Assembly: GCA_030374805.1 (NCBI GenBank)
Contig: JARGSG010000232.1
Coordinates: 1 to 25,977 of the forward strand
Length of the DNA stretch: 25,977 nucleotides
Origin: Gracilaria gracilis
Taxonomy: Eukaryota; Rhodophyta; Florideophyceae; Gracilariales; Gracilariaceae
Direction: 5' to 3'
In this document: in pieces, positions 7,767 to 16,302 of the stretch
How the letters are laid out: every line of letters begins with the position of its first letter
Numbering within the stretch: the first letter of the stretch is position 1
Notes under the pieces: model-generated
Databases searched by the model: none
The model's input: only the letters and a program-made list of their open reading frames with translations
Told to the model about the DNA's origin: nothing
Made by a program: the position numbers and the translations under genes

Positions 7767-10700
7767 TCATCCAACCGCGCCTTTGTTATTTTCATCACTC
7801 TTCCCTCCGTATGAACCCCCTTCGTGACTATTACCACCCCCGTCTCCCAGTTCCGATCCAAATTCCGCATGCGGGTCATGGTCTTCCTCTTCTGTCTCAT
7901 TGTTCAGGTCTTTCTTGTACTGACTTGGTCTGAACTGAGCGTTCAAGTGGACACCATCTGGTAAATTGTAACCTTCTGGAACGAAGTACATATGGTATCG
8001 CAAACTTCCATTTTGTGAAATAAAATCGGTGTGGGACGCTCCTGCATGAAAACAATCACCCCGCCCTACCAAGACAGACTTCGGGGGAATGTGGACGAGG
8101 CCAACTTTGCTCACACGAGACAGTGCTCTTACTTTCTCTCCTGCAAGCGCAATGGACTTGTGTGCCCCCTCACAGACCCAAATTGCCGCTCCACCGCTAC
8201 TTGTGCAGATAACAAAGTAGCCAGGATTCCCCTGGCCGCTCAAAGTATCCTCACGGTTCAACCCAGGAAAGTCCGAGTGCAGCATTTGTCGCCCGCAGTT
8301 CACCGAAGTGTATAGCCAACGCCCTCCAGTCCTTGGCATGAACATTTTCTTAGAACCCTCTCCGGTTCCTTTTATTGTACAAGAAAATTGTCTCTGAAGT
8401 CCTGCTTTTCGGTTGTTTGCCACCCGAAGCAATGCCATGATCTGACCCAGACGGCAATCAACGAGCGCACGAGCTCGTACAGCCCAGACCCGGTTTGGAT
8501 TCTGTTCAATCGATTCCGTTATTCCCGTCCACGTGCTTATATAACGTCCGCAACCCTCTTTAGACATCATATGATCCTTCTCCAATCCTTCATTCAGGAT
8601 CGTGTTCCACTCCTTCCGATTATTCAGTTCTTTAAGTTCATGTTCTCCAGGAAAATTCGTAACCATTTCTTGTACTAAGGATGAAAAGAATCCAGTTGAG
8701 TCTCGCAATTTACATAACGCCTCGCCCCGGACAGAATTTGGAATCTGTTCGTCATTCAAAAACCCTTCCAGAATGCAATATCCTTTCTCGAACAACTGGG
8801 CTTGCCGTTGCGCAAAGTAAGCAATCGCTACATCATCCTCAACTACAGCAGCAGTCCACAGTTGCTGGTCAACAGTCTTTCCTGCCACTTCTTCCTCCTT
8901 TAACAATACGTCTTCTAAACCATTTGCGCGGTAGTACTCATACGCTGCATGCCAGTGCACTATATGATGCGTGTCGCGTAAATCTGCCAACGTAATTATG
9001 CGCAAGCATTCTGCCCTGTGTCCTTGCGGCACAAATATACTCCGCAACCAAGGCCCCTTCGCCTCAATTGGATTCCTGAATTCTCTTCTTTCCAAGAGGC
9101 CGTGCCTAAGCTCTTTCCCGTCTACTTCCTCATCCTCATCTGTCCTTTCTATTATCTGCCGCCATCCTGAAGAGCTTGGGATCTTGGTAACTAGTCTTGT
9201 CCATGGTGGGAAAGCAAGTCCTTCGAACGGAGCATCTACACCAGTTATTCCTATTGGTAGCTTATCTGGGACATCATCCTCGAATTTGCGTCGTCTGGGA
9301 CCCACAAATTCAAGTGCCTGAACTTTTTTGGGTTCCGTGTTCCTCATTATTGCCTTTCTTTGTCCCACGTTGCGAATCATTTGTTCAGATTCTCGCGTCT
9401 TATCAACATCAGTGTCACAATCTTTATTTGCTCCGTACAGCACAGAGAACTGCACCATTTCCAAGTGCTCGATGATTTCCTCCATCTTGCGCTGGTCCAG
9501 TTTTCGGAACTTTTTCACGATGTCGTCCACATTCAGAACTCCCGGGGCAAACAAAGCGTCTTCGGCATCGGTAGAGTCCACAATCTTCCTACGCTTCCTT
9601 TTTCCCTGCTTTCGTCTTCCAGTGTTTGGTCGAGAACCTCCCTTGGATTTCTTGGAAGTACTTCCCGTTGTTTCTCTTGGATTTTTGGTTGCTCTTGTTT
9701 CTGATTCTCCACAAGATGGAGGTTCCGTGATTTGGGGTTTTTCTCTCGATGCGGACGGTGTAACAAAATCTTTTGATCTTGTAAATGCACCTACGCCTTC
9801 TTCTGAAATACTTTCTCTTCTAGTCTTCTGCTGTAAAGCAAACCGTTCAGCAGTGTTCGAATCTCCCGGACGACACTGTTGCGGCAACTCCGATATACAT
9901 GCGTCGTTCAGGTTAGTGGCATTCTCCCTCACAACGTCTCCCAGATCTTTCCCAACAATGCTCACCAGAAATTTTCGAACTTGTCTTAAACGAAGCCTTC
10001 TTTCTCGATCTCGTCTGGTTTTAGACTTAAACTGCCGGAATCCCACCATGTTATGCACAATAGCCACATTCAGTTGCACAGTTTCACTATTTGTCGCTTT
10101 CACCCCATCCTGTAATAGTTCTCCCACACTTCTATTGTGGTAATTTGCCGTGCGCTCCACTTGGTTATACAGAATCTTGACGTTGGCATAAAACGAGGAC
10201 ATCACGGTGTAAAAAGCACCCGCCCCACGGCCGCTTTCGATTCTTCCAATCGCACATGCCAAACAAAGTTTAAACCCATCCAAAGGCATTCCCCACAGAA
10301 TCGAGTTTGACAAATGAACTAGGCCAAGTGAAGGGCATTTCGTAAAGGCGGCCTCCAAAATCTTGAATACTTCATCGTCTTTGGCCATCCTGTATGCAAT
10401 GTTCGCATAACGTAGAATTTGCCTGACCTGAAGATCGCCTAAAGCACCAGTGCTCTTCACCATCGCTGCCACGTCTACCACCCGTAGTTGCGACATTGTG
10501 ACTGTTCTTCTCTCAATGGCTGCTTTCACATGCGAAACGCAGGCGTGCAAATTGTCCATGACGTTCATCGGCAACACTTGCTGCGAGTTCTGATTCAAAA
10601 CCGCACCAAGGCCAAGCACTTCAAACATTGAAAGCAGTGTGCCATCCGCCTTCGAAAACAGGGTGGCTTCATAATTTTCCAACAGGTTCCTGAAATAGTT

Positions 10701-11273
10701 TGCGATGTCAGGGTTCTGGCTCTCGGCTAACCGCCTGAATGCTTTTAGCCTATGGCGCCCGTCCACAATCCAGCATTCCTTGACGACACGCTCGTACCGG
10801 TCCTCACCCATCACGAAATACGCACCTGGTACATCTTCTTTCGCTCTACTTTGGAGAGCAACAGAAATGCGTCCCAGTTCTGGAAGATTCAAAGCCTTGC
10901 TGAACTTTTGCTCGAGGATTTCAATATGCCCATTCCTTATGGCACGCAAGGGATCTGAAGGTTCAACGGCCAGCGTTAATAGATTGATACGAACAACTCT
11001 TCGTTCAAATTTGTCAAAGTCGATCTCTGGAATGGCTAGCCTCTTCGTTGCTTCTTCAATGGCCTTCTCGGTACTGGTACCCCCAAATTCATCTACATGT
11101 ACTACTTCGTCATCATCGACTGCCACAACATCGTCTCTATCATCATATTGCGCATCGTGTTGACGCTGTTGTGGTGGCTGCGGTTCTGGGCCAGGTAGAA
11201 TGTCATCTTCATACTCCACAGGGTTGCATGGCCGTTGATTCGACTCGTTCACTCTTTCGGTCGATGGAACCAT
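7767..11273 (-). CDS. ParB-like domain fused to a 2OG-Fe(II) dioxygenase domain
   Basis: The start is the ATG at 11271-11273 (1,168 aa); the frame extends to 11309 only from a GTG. After an acidic, Pro/Gln-rich N-terminus, a ParB-type domain spans about 83-185 and ends in WIVDGRHRLKAFRRL (DGRHR 171-175). The segment at about 260-295 could be the helix-turn-helix that follows this domain in ParB. A basic linker (about 541-563, GKRKRRK) looks like a nuclear signal. The C-terminal domain (about 828-1100) opens with FEKGYCILEGFL, typical of phytanoyl-CoA-type 2OG oxygenases. It has the iron ligands H999 and D1001 in QMLHSDFPG and H1076 in GDCFHAG, plus R1092 in LRYHMYFVP for the 2-oxoglutarate carboxylate. 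The tail is Gly/Asp/Glu-rich. Chemistry would be oxidation of a base, histone or protein side chain; the substrate is unknown. It is transcribed divergently from the MTase-SET gene. Confidence 0.85.
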   Translation of the reverse strand: MVPSTERVNESNQRPCNPVEYEDDILPGPEPQPPQQRQHDAQYDDRDDVVAVDDDEVVHVDEFGGTSTEKAIEEATKRLAIPEIDFDKFERRVVRINLLTLAVEPSDPLRAIRNGHIEILEQKFSKALNLPELGRISVALQSRAKEDVPGAYFVMGEDRYERVVKECWIVDGRHRLKAFRRLAESQNPDIANYFRNLLENYEATLFSKADGTLLSMFEVLGLGAVLNQNSQQVLPMNVMDNLHACVSHVKAAIERRTVTMSQLRVVDVAAMVKSTGALGDLQVRQILRYANIAYRMAKDDEVFKILEAAFTKCPSLGLVHLSNSILWGMPLDGFKLCLACAIGRIESGRGAGAFYTVMSSFYANVKILYNQVERTANYHNRSVGELLQDGVKATNSETVQLNVAIVHNMVGFRQFKSKTRRDRERRLRLRQVRKFLVSIVGKDLGDVVRENATNLNDACISELPQQCRPGDSNTAERFALQQKTRRESISEEGVGAFTRSKDFVTPSASREKPQITEPPSCGESETRATKNPRETTGSTSKKSKGGSRPNTGRRKQGKRKRRKIVDSTDAEDALFAPGVLNVDDIVKKFRKLDQRKMEEIIEHLEMVQFSVLYGANKDCDTDVDKTRESEQMIRNVGQRKAIMRNTEPKKVQALEFVGPRRRKFEDDVPDKLPIGITGVDAPFEGLAFPPWTRLVTKIPSSSGWRQIIERTDEDEEVDGKELRHGLLERREFRNPIEAKGPWLRSIFVPQGHRAECLRIITLADLRDTHHIVHWHAAYEYYRANGLEDVLLKEEEVAGKTVDQQLWTAAVVEDDVAIAYFAQRQAQLFEKGYCILEGFLNDEQIPNSVRGEALCKLRDSTGFFSSLVQEMVTNFPGEHELKELNNRKEWNTILNEGLEKDHMMSKEGCGRYISTWTGITESIEQNPNRVWAVRARALVDCRLGQIMALLRVANNRKAGLQRQFSCTIKGTGEGSKKMFMPRTGGRWLYTSVNCGRQMLHSDFPGLNREDTLSGQGNPGYFVICTSSGGAAIWVCEGAHKSIALAGEKVRALSRVSKVGLVHIPPKSVLVGRGDCFHAGASHTDFISQNGSLRYHMYFVPEGYNLPDGVHLNAQFRPSQYKKDLNNETEEEDHDPHAEFGSELGDGGGNSHEGGSYGGKSDENNKGAVG

Positions 11274-11412
11274 TACTTCGCGCTTCTTGGCTCTGCTTCC
11301 TTGGTGCACAGAAAAGGTAGTACTTCTCGGTGAAATTCCCAGTCACCACGAGGCGAACACGAAAAAGCGACACAGGGTAAACTGTTCTTCTTGTAATGTA
11401 CCAAAGCTAAGA
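11274..11412. promoter_or_regulatory. 5' flank of the ParB-dioxygenase gene
   Basis: This stretch lies between the chosen ATG and the repeat unit at 11413. It contains no gene of its own and probably holds the start region for leftward transcription. I see no clear TATA box. Confidence 0.4.
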
Positions 11413-11492
11413 CTCAACACATTGCTCCGCGTCCGCATTCGTCCATGGTGTATGACCAGGGGCTCTTGTCCCAAAATATAACTTGAATGCTT

Positions 11493-11534
11493 CATGTCCT
11501 AGGACACCATGAAAAAGTGGTTCATGTTCTTGCA
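11493..11534 (-). promoter_or_regulatory. CCTAGG directional site facing the dioxygenase gene
   Basis: This 42-nt arm starts CATGTCCTAGGACA and ends TGGTTCATGTTC-T-TGCA. It matches the reverse complement of 11601-11642 at about 35 of 42 positions. It points left, toward the minus-strand ParB-dioxygenase gene, about 220 bp from its ATG. Confidence 0.65.
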
Positions 11535-11600
11535 TCACGGAATTTTCAAAAAAAGTTTTTGTAAATAAATACCAATTTTTTGGAAACACCCCGCGCGCTT

Positions 11601-11642
11601 TGCACGAACATGAACCAAGTTTTCGCCATGTCCTAGGACATG
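11601..11642 (+). promoter_or_regulatory. CCTAGG directional site facing the MTase-SET gene
   Basis: This arm contains GAACATGAACC, then a GTTTT stretch and CCATGTCCTAGGACATG, in the same orientation relative to its gene as the site at 16028 before the peptidase gene. The ATG of the MTase-SET gene is about 300 bp downstream. The 66-nt spacer between the two inverted arms is partly A/T-rich (11535-11600). Confidence 0.65.
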
Positions 11643-11643
11643 G

Positions 11644-11938
11644 CCCCCCGGCAATATTGCTTTCTTTTTCAAGGATTCGGTCGCATTCCCAGAGCGCTCG
11701 CTGTTCATCAACGAGCTTCTTTCCGGATCATTTTCATCGCGCATCCGCAAACACTACCATACTGCGCCACCTTCAAAACGTAAACAAGTTCATTGCAGGC
11801 ATTACGAACGAGCTTTAATCCCTCCAACACTGTTGAGGCCATACTTGAAACTCTCTTTTCTTCAAGACGCAGGATTATTTTGTCGAAGCGCCTCTGCTCT
11901 ATTTGGCCATCCGCCTTTCCTAGCACCAGAGTCGCAAC
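11644..11938. other. 5' flank of the MTase-SET gene
   Basis: No plus-strand gene is visible here. A minus-strand frame (11708-11926) reads as a plausible helical peptide but opens only with GTG and ends after 72 codons. I treat it as unsupported. The stretch probably serves as 5' leader of the MTase-SET gene. Confidence 0.45.
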
Positions 11939-14900
11939 ATGACGACAAAGGCCATTCGTACCATTACTTGCTTTTTAGCCTGCCGCGAAGTATGGCTCGA
12001 GCAATGCCCGGAAGTAGTAACGCAAGCTCAGAATTACGCATCATTCGCGAAATGGATAAGGCAGTTGGAGGAGGCTAAAAGGTCTGCAGGTGAGCCTTCA
12101 CCACATCCTCCCGCTGTGGCCAACCTTCTTCACGTGCTTCTAGACGGAAGGGACATCAGAAATTACGAAACCGCAAGCTTGGCTGTGGGGGGGTTGTTTA
12201 ATCAACACCTTCACAATTACTACCGCATCGCTTTTGCTACCGATATGCACCCTGGAGAGTCAGACCGCCGAGTACGGCAGTTTGTTTTGCATTTATGCAA
12301 CTGTAGACTCCGCTGGTATCCTTACACCTCTTTACTGGTTCCATTCTTTACTTGTTCTGTTTTTCGCCCAGCTCGAACAACGGCGAAACAAAAGGACAGT
12401 ATTTTCCTCACGGAACCATCAACAAGGTGGGAACAACTTTTGTTCTTATCCGCCCTGGTGCATATATCAAAGTTTCGGAAGGACAAAGGCTCTCACATCC
12501 CATCCCTGAAGAGATTAGGTCGAAAGGGAGCCCAACGTATTGGGAAATCCATACAGCTGCTTGTACGCGCTTGGGACCGATTTTCTTTTTATCTGGGTTT
12601 CCAGAGCGTGGAGCAACTATGCACTCCTTACGTTTTTCTCGATAACAACCTGGTATACAAAGTGGTCGATTCCCGATCGGATGGCTATGTTTCAAGGCGT
12701 TCTGCGAAAGAATTTCATATATCCCCGAGTCTAACACATGATCCGACGCAAGTTTCCCAGTTCGCCTTATCTATCACAGACACAATTGACAACAGCTTGC
12801 GTGAAATTGTATCCGATTTCCTTGCTGATATATATGCAGTAACGGAATACGACGAATTATACTCGTGCCAAGACCAAGGTCCCTTCCGTTTTTATGAATC
12901 ATTGAAGGTGCCGACCTCCTGTAGTACCCCCTCTGCTTCTCAACACACACATATGGACACTGATCTTCTCCCCAACCATTTTCTTCGGTATCCCTACGCT
13001 TTGACTGCCAATATTCGCAGTTCGGTGGAGATGTACAAATCACCAAAAACGGTGCCCCACCGGGTCCTTTTGAGGATCCGATGTCGACCACCTTCTGATA
13101 CGCCGCTTTCAAAGCAACCACCCCGCAAGAGAAGAAAAAGTGATGCACCAAAAACTGCCTCTGGTTCTACCGTATACAACGTCCCGAAACCGCTGCACCG
13201 CCGAACTCTCAACGATTTGTTGCGCACCCCACCACTCAATGCGGGAAAAGGTGCGTCAAGTGAAGAAGATGCAAATCCGGGAGCTTCCGTCCCAGAACTG
13301 GCGGCGATTAAACAGCGTGACTTGCATTCGGCAATCAGCAATCTTTACAACATCGTTGGGGACAAGTTTGCTCTCCTGGATACTGGGTTCGAGAACTTCG
13401 CAAATGCTTTGAGGCTGAAGTACGGACATTTGAACATCATTGGTAAAACGCAACTTGTTCTAATTGATCCTCCTCGTAATATTCGCGACTACTCGTACGA
13501 TACCCTCAATCACGACCAAATAATAATGACGGTACGTCTGATTGGGAAACTCCTTCGCCCTGGAGGTCATGCACTCATTTTGTCGTCATTTCAGATGGCG
13601 CAAACCTGGATAGAGCTGTTTACAAAGGCCCCGAATCTCCCGGCAACGAAACTTCGTTGTGAAGATTTCGAAGCAGATATGGAAGACACTGACGATGATA
13701 GTAGCAGTGATGAAAGTGAAGAGGGCGAAAGTACTGGACGTACACCAACAACACCTCCCCACCGTAAGAGCAGCTTAACTAAATCAACATTCACTGTCGA
13801 TCAAGTTCCAATCGTGTTCTCATGGCATCCTTCTCAAAACAAGGGCAGCAGTTCGAAAAGAAAGAATTCCATTCTCGTAAACATGAATGAGTACGCGATA
13901 CACGTGAAGAGAAATGGTCTCACTTCCGCAAACGAATTCGAAATGGAAAACACGGACAGAAATTTCAACTTCGTCGGGTGTTCTTACCCACCTTGGAAAA
14001 ACACAATAAACAATATCAAAGATCTCCCACCACACGAGCAGGTTCGGGTAACTTTTAACCCAAGTGCCCCAGATGGTACCGATTCCAGAAACTCAACGGA
14101 TACAATTGGTTCTCGTGTCAAGACTTACGCTCTACGAAGTGATCAAAAACCGATCGCACTGATCCAAGAACTTATTGCTCGCTACTCCAGGCCTGGCGAC
14201 ATTGTGATCGACTTTTTTGCTGGAACGTTCTCAACAGCGATAGCCGCAATGTCACTGCCAGGACACCGCCGTTTCTTTGGTTGTGAAATAGACGTACGGT
14301 GTCATGCAGCTGCAAAGCTGAACTTTCTTATTGCTCTCTCGAAGACGATATACTACAGGGCAAACGATATCTTGTTTGATATGGGCCTGTATAAAAAAGC
14401 TATGTGCCTTATAACTACTGTGGTTCGGCTTCTCACATGCGGAAGTGTGGAGAATGCCGTGTTTCCAGGGAACCTGTACTTGAAACGTGTTGATCCACTT
14501 ACCGTTCTCGCTGGTGACAAGCGCTGGAGAGCTCCCGCTCCATATCCGCATTACCAAAGGTTTTCTAGTGCCATACTTGCAGCACTGAGCTCAATGTGGA
14601 ACGATCATGCTTTTGTCCGAATGGCAAACAGTACACCATTCCAAAAATGGACGGAACGTTACCAAGGGCTTCTGCAACAGGTGAGCATGGAAGATCTGTT
14701 ACTGGTGGAAAGTTCTGCGAACAACCTCATTATTGCAAAGAGTACCATACAGCACCCACTCGCCGGTAAAGGTGCATTTGCGGCCCAAACGTTTCGAAAA
14801 GACCAGGTCATCTGCCAGTATTACGGCACTTTAGTCTACCACGACCTTACCAAGAGGCACCAGGAGGTGAAAAGTGCCTATTCGTGTTCTCATAATTACG

Positions 14901-15301
14901 GACATGGTGTTCTGGCAGTGGACTGCCAAAGATTTGCAGAGTACGCAATCCAAGTTTCAGTTCGTCCTGCAGCATTCCCAGACGTGACAACTATAGATAA
15001 GAAAAACGGTCTCAAAACAGTATATGTCGTACCGTTTAAGTTCTGTACTGCAGCATACATTAATGATTACAACTACCACCATATGGATAAGCAGTTCCAG
15101 GCAGCAATGAACAATCGAATTCCTGACGCACACCGCCGTGTGCCAAATGTTCAGTTTCAACTTAAAACTGACAATATTAGTCACCCAGATCACCTCGAGA
15201 ATCAGGCAATGATCAACGTCATTGCAACTCGAACGATCAACCCTGGACAGGAGCTCTTTACTTCGTACGAAAAATGCGGTGTGGTAACATCTCTCTGCTA
15301 G
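11939..15301 (+). CDS. beta-class amino-methyltransferase domain fused to a SET domain
   Basis: An intact 1,120-aa frame starts at an ATG. Residues 1 to about 390 form an unrecognised helical region; PRKRRK at 395-400 may be a nuclear signal. The MTase region has the permuted order of N6-adenine/N4-cytosine enzymes: motif IV first (LVLIDPPRNIRDYS, DPPR 510-513), LLRPGGHALIL after it, an acidic insert (about 576-600), then KPIALIQELI and motif I VIDFFAGTFSTAIAA (756-770) with GCEID (781-785). That second block fits the N6_N4_Mtase signature closely. The aromatic residue normally ending the DPP[YFW] motif is Arg, which may alter or abolish base methylation. The C-terminal SET domain (about 928-1112) has GKGAFAAQTF, a YYGTL strand, INDYNY followed by RVPNVQF, and NPGQELFTSYEK. 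SET domains methylate lysines, often on histones. Such a fusion would combine DNA and histone marking in one chain. Confidence 0.88.
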   Translation: MTTKAIRTITCFLACREVWLEQCPEVVTQAQNYASFAKWIRQLEEAKRSAGEPSPHPPAVANLLHVLLDGRDIRNYETASLAVGGLFNQHLHNYYRIAFATDMHPGESDRRVRQFVLHLCNCRLRWYPYTSLLVPFFTCSVFRPARTTAKQKDSIFLTEPSTRWEQLLFLSALVHISKFRKDKGSHIPSLKRLGRKGAQRIGKSIQLLVRAWDRFSFYLGFQSVEQLCTPYVFLDNNLVYKVVDSRSDGYVSRRSAKEFHISPSLTHDPTQVSQFALSITDTIDNSLREIVSDFLADIYAVTEYDELYSCQDQGPFRFYESLKVPTSCSTPSASQHTHMDTDLLPNHFLRYPYALTANIRSSVEMYKSPKTVPHRVLLRIRCRPPSDTPLSKQPPRKRRKSDAPKTASGSTVYNVPKPLHRRTLNDLLRTPPLNAGKGASSEEDANPGASVPELAAIKQRDLHSAISNLYNIVGDKFALLDTGFENFANALRLKYGHLNIIGKTQLVLIDPPRNIRDYSYDTLNHDQIIMTVRLIGKLLRPGGHALILSSFQMAQTWIELFTKAPNLPATKLRCEDFEADMEDTDDDSSSDESEEGESTGRTPTTPPHRKSSLTKSTFTVDQVPIVFSWHPSQNKGSSSKRKNSILVNMNEYAIHVKRNGLTSANEFEMENTDRNFNFVGCSYPPWKNTINNIKDLPPHEQVRVTFNPSAPDGTDSRNSTDTIGSRVKTYALRSDQKPIALIQELIARYSRPGDIVIDFFAGTFSTAIAAMSLPGHRRFFGCEIDVRCHAAAKLNFLIALSKTIYYRANDILFDMGLYKKAMCLITTVVRLLTCGSVENAVFPGNLYLKRVDPLTVLAGDKRWRAPAPYPHYQRFSSAILAALSSMWNDHAFVRMANSTPFQKWTERYQGLLQQVSMEDLLLVESSANNLIIAKSTIQHPLAGKGAFAAQTFRKDQVICQYYGTLVYHDLTKRHQEVKSAYSCSHNYGHGVLAVDCQRFAEYAIQVSVRPAAFPDVTTIDKKNGLKTVYVVPFKFCTAAYINDYNYHHMDKQFQAAMNNRIPDAHRRVPNVQFQLKTDNISHPDHLENQAMINVIATRTINPGQELFTSYEKCGVVTSLC

Positions 15302-15454
15302 TGAAATAATAGAATCATTCCTTCAAAGTGTACAGCCGTTCTTATATTGAGATGAGTGGTCGCGGTGTTTAGAATTTAATGGACACGTTTTCTTTGATGA
15401 ATACCGCGAGGTGTACTACAGAACTCGGTAGAAAACGGCTGAGCACGTTAAGTG
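15302..15454. other. 3' flank of the MTase-SET gene
   Basis: There is no gene and no repeat that I can recognise. It leads into the relic frame at 15455. Confidence 0.4.
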
Positions 15455-15784
15455 ATGGATTTGTGGGATGATAGGTACCTGATTTCAAGGATGTTCAATG
15501 ATTTGGTTATTGCAGACAACCATACGTTGAATAACACGCACATTGCAACTTTCAGAAAGGCAATGAACGCTCCGGAAGATGTTTTGTACAATGTTGCTCG
15601 AAAGTTAGACATGGATAGTGCTGGTGGGTTTTGGTGAGATAATCAAATGAAGTGGCGAAGATATCAGCAAATTGTTGTGGATGCTAAGAGTAGGGGAATC
15701 GGTAGAAAAAAAGGGGGTTCTGAAACGACTATCTGTTTTCGTACTGCGCGTAGACAGTGTACCAGACTGCTAGACCTCGGTTAG
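15455..15784 (+). pseudogene. short relic reading frame broken by one TGA
   Basis: From ATG 15455 the frame gives 60 codons (MDLWDDRYLISRMFNDLV at the start), hits a TGA at 15635-15637, and then continues in the same frame for 48 more codons to a TAG at 15782-15784. The composition looks coding on both sides of the TGA. No family is recognisable. It may be the remains of a gene. Alternatively it may be a short exon, because GGTGAGAT at the stop resembles a splice donor, though the other genes here appear intronless. Confidence 0.4.
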
Positions 15785-15942
15785 ATTTTGGCGTGATGCG
15801 GGCGGACATGCCAAGTGAGCTCCACAAGTCGTACAGGGAATGTTGCCGTCTGCTCAGCGATAGAAGATGAACACAGCCAACGGATGCATGCTGTTGGCTA
15901 TTTCCACCCTTAACAAGGACGTATGGTTACATATAGTCTACG
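15785..15942. other. intergenic stretch
   Basis: I see no gene or motif. The homology with 3165 onward begins at its right end. Confidence 0.35.
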
Positions 15943-16027
15943 ACAGTGCTTTTCAGCTTCTGAAGCAATGCACAGAACAAACTATGATTAAACCCAACAA
16001 AACTGTGGTACAAAACTGTGGTACACA

Positions 16028-16063
16028 AACATGAACCGGGTTTTGGCTTTGTCCTAGGACATG
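16028..16063 (+). promoter_or_regulatory. CCTAGG directional site upstream of the peptidase gene
   Basis: AACATGAACC is followed by a GTTTT stretch and TGTCCTAGGACATG, with the 12-bp palindromic core at 16050-16061. It points toward the gene, whose ATG is 240 bp downstream, and precedes the dyad by about 50 bp. The order site-then-dyad is the same as in the long tail repeats. Confidence 0.65.
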
Positions 16064-16112
16064 CGGTATACATATTTGAAAAATACTGTTCACAATTTTG
16101 AACACCTGTACA

Positions 16113-16144
16113 ACGTGTAGAATGCAAAAGTGCATTTTACACGT
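16113..16144 (+). promoter_or_regulatory. 14-4-14 dyad upstream of the peptidase gene
   Basis: The arms ACGTGTAGAATGCA and TGCATTTTACACGT flank AAAG and pair at 13 of 14 positions. The right edge creates a G-box CACGTG. It lies 158 bp before the chosen ATG. Confidence 0.65.
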
Positions 16145-16302
16145 GGAGGATTGTTTCTCGCGACGCAGCTTTTGCAAATCGTGAGAGCTTGCTCCACTCC
16201 ATCTGCAGCAATCGTGGACATTGACGAGAAGCTCATTTCAACCCTTTGTTCTCTCACATTGAGGTTATCGACTTGCCACATGCATGTCGCTGGAATCCGA
16301 AA

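Larger units (their letters stand above)
11413..11643. repeat. single short-type repeat unit in the divergent promoter
   Basis: This 231-bp block closely matches the short (S) units of the tail array, beginning CTCAACACATTGC and ending with the palindrome CCATGTCCTAGGACATGG (11626-11643). It sits alone between two divergent genes. It contains the long inverted repeat described at 11493-11642. Its presence here suggests that the tail S units are amplified copies of a two-way promoter or binding module, or the reverse. Confidence 0.88.

Noticed and set aside
9328..10143. 271-codon plus-strand frame inside the ParB-dioxygenase gene
   Set aside because: It is antisense to the linker of a convincing gene, and its Ser/Phe/Leu-rich composition mirrors the opposite strand.
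11708..11926. 72-codon minus-strand frame in the divergent promoter
   Set aside because: It reads as a plausible helical peptide but begins with GTG, has no ATG until codon 29, and sits in the leader of the MTase-SET gene. Without homology I do not call it.
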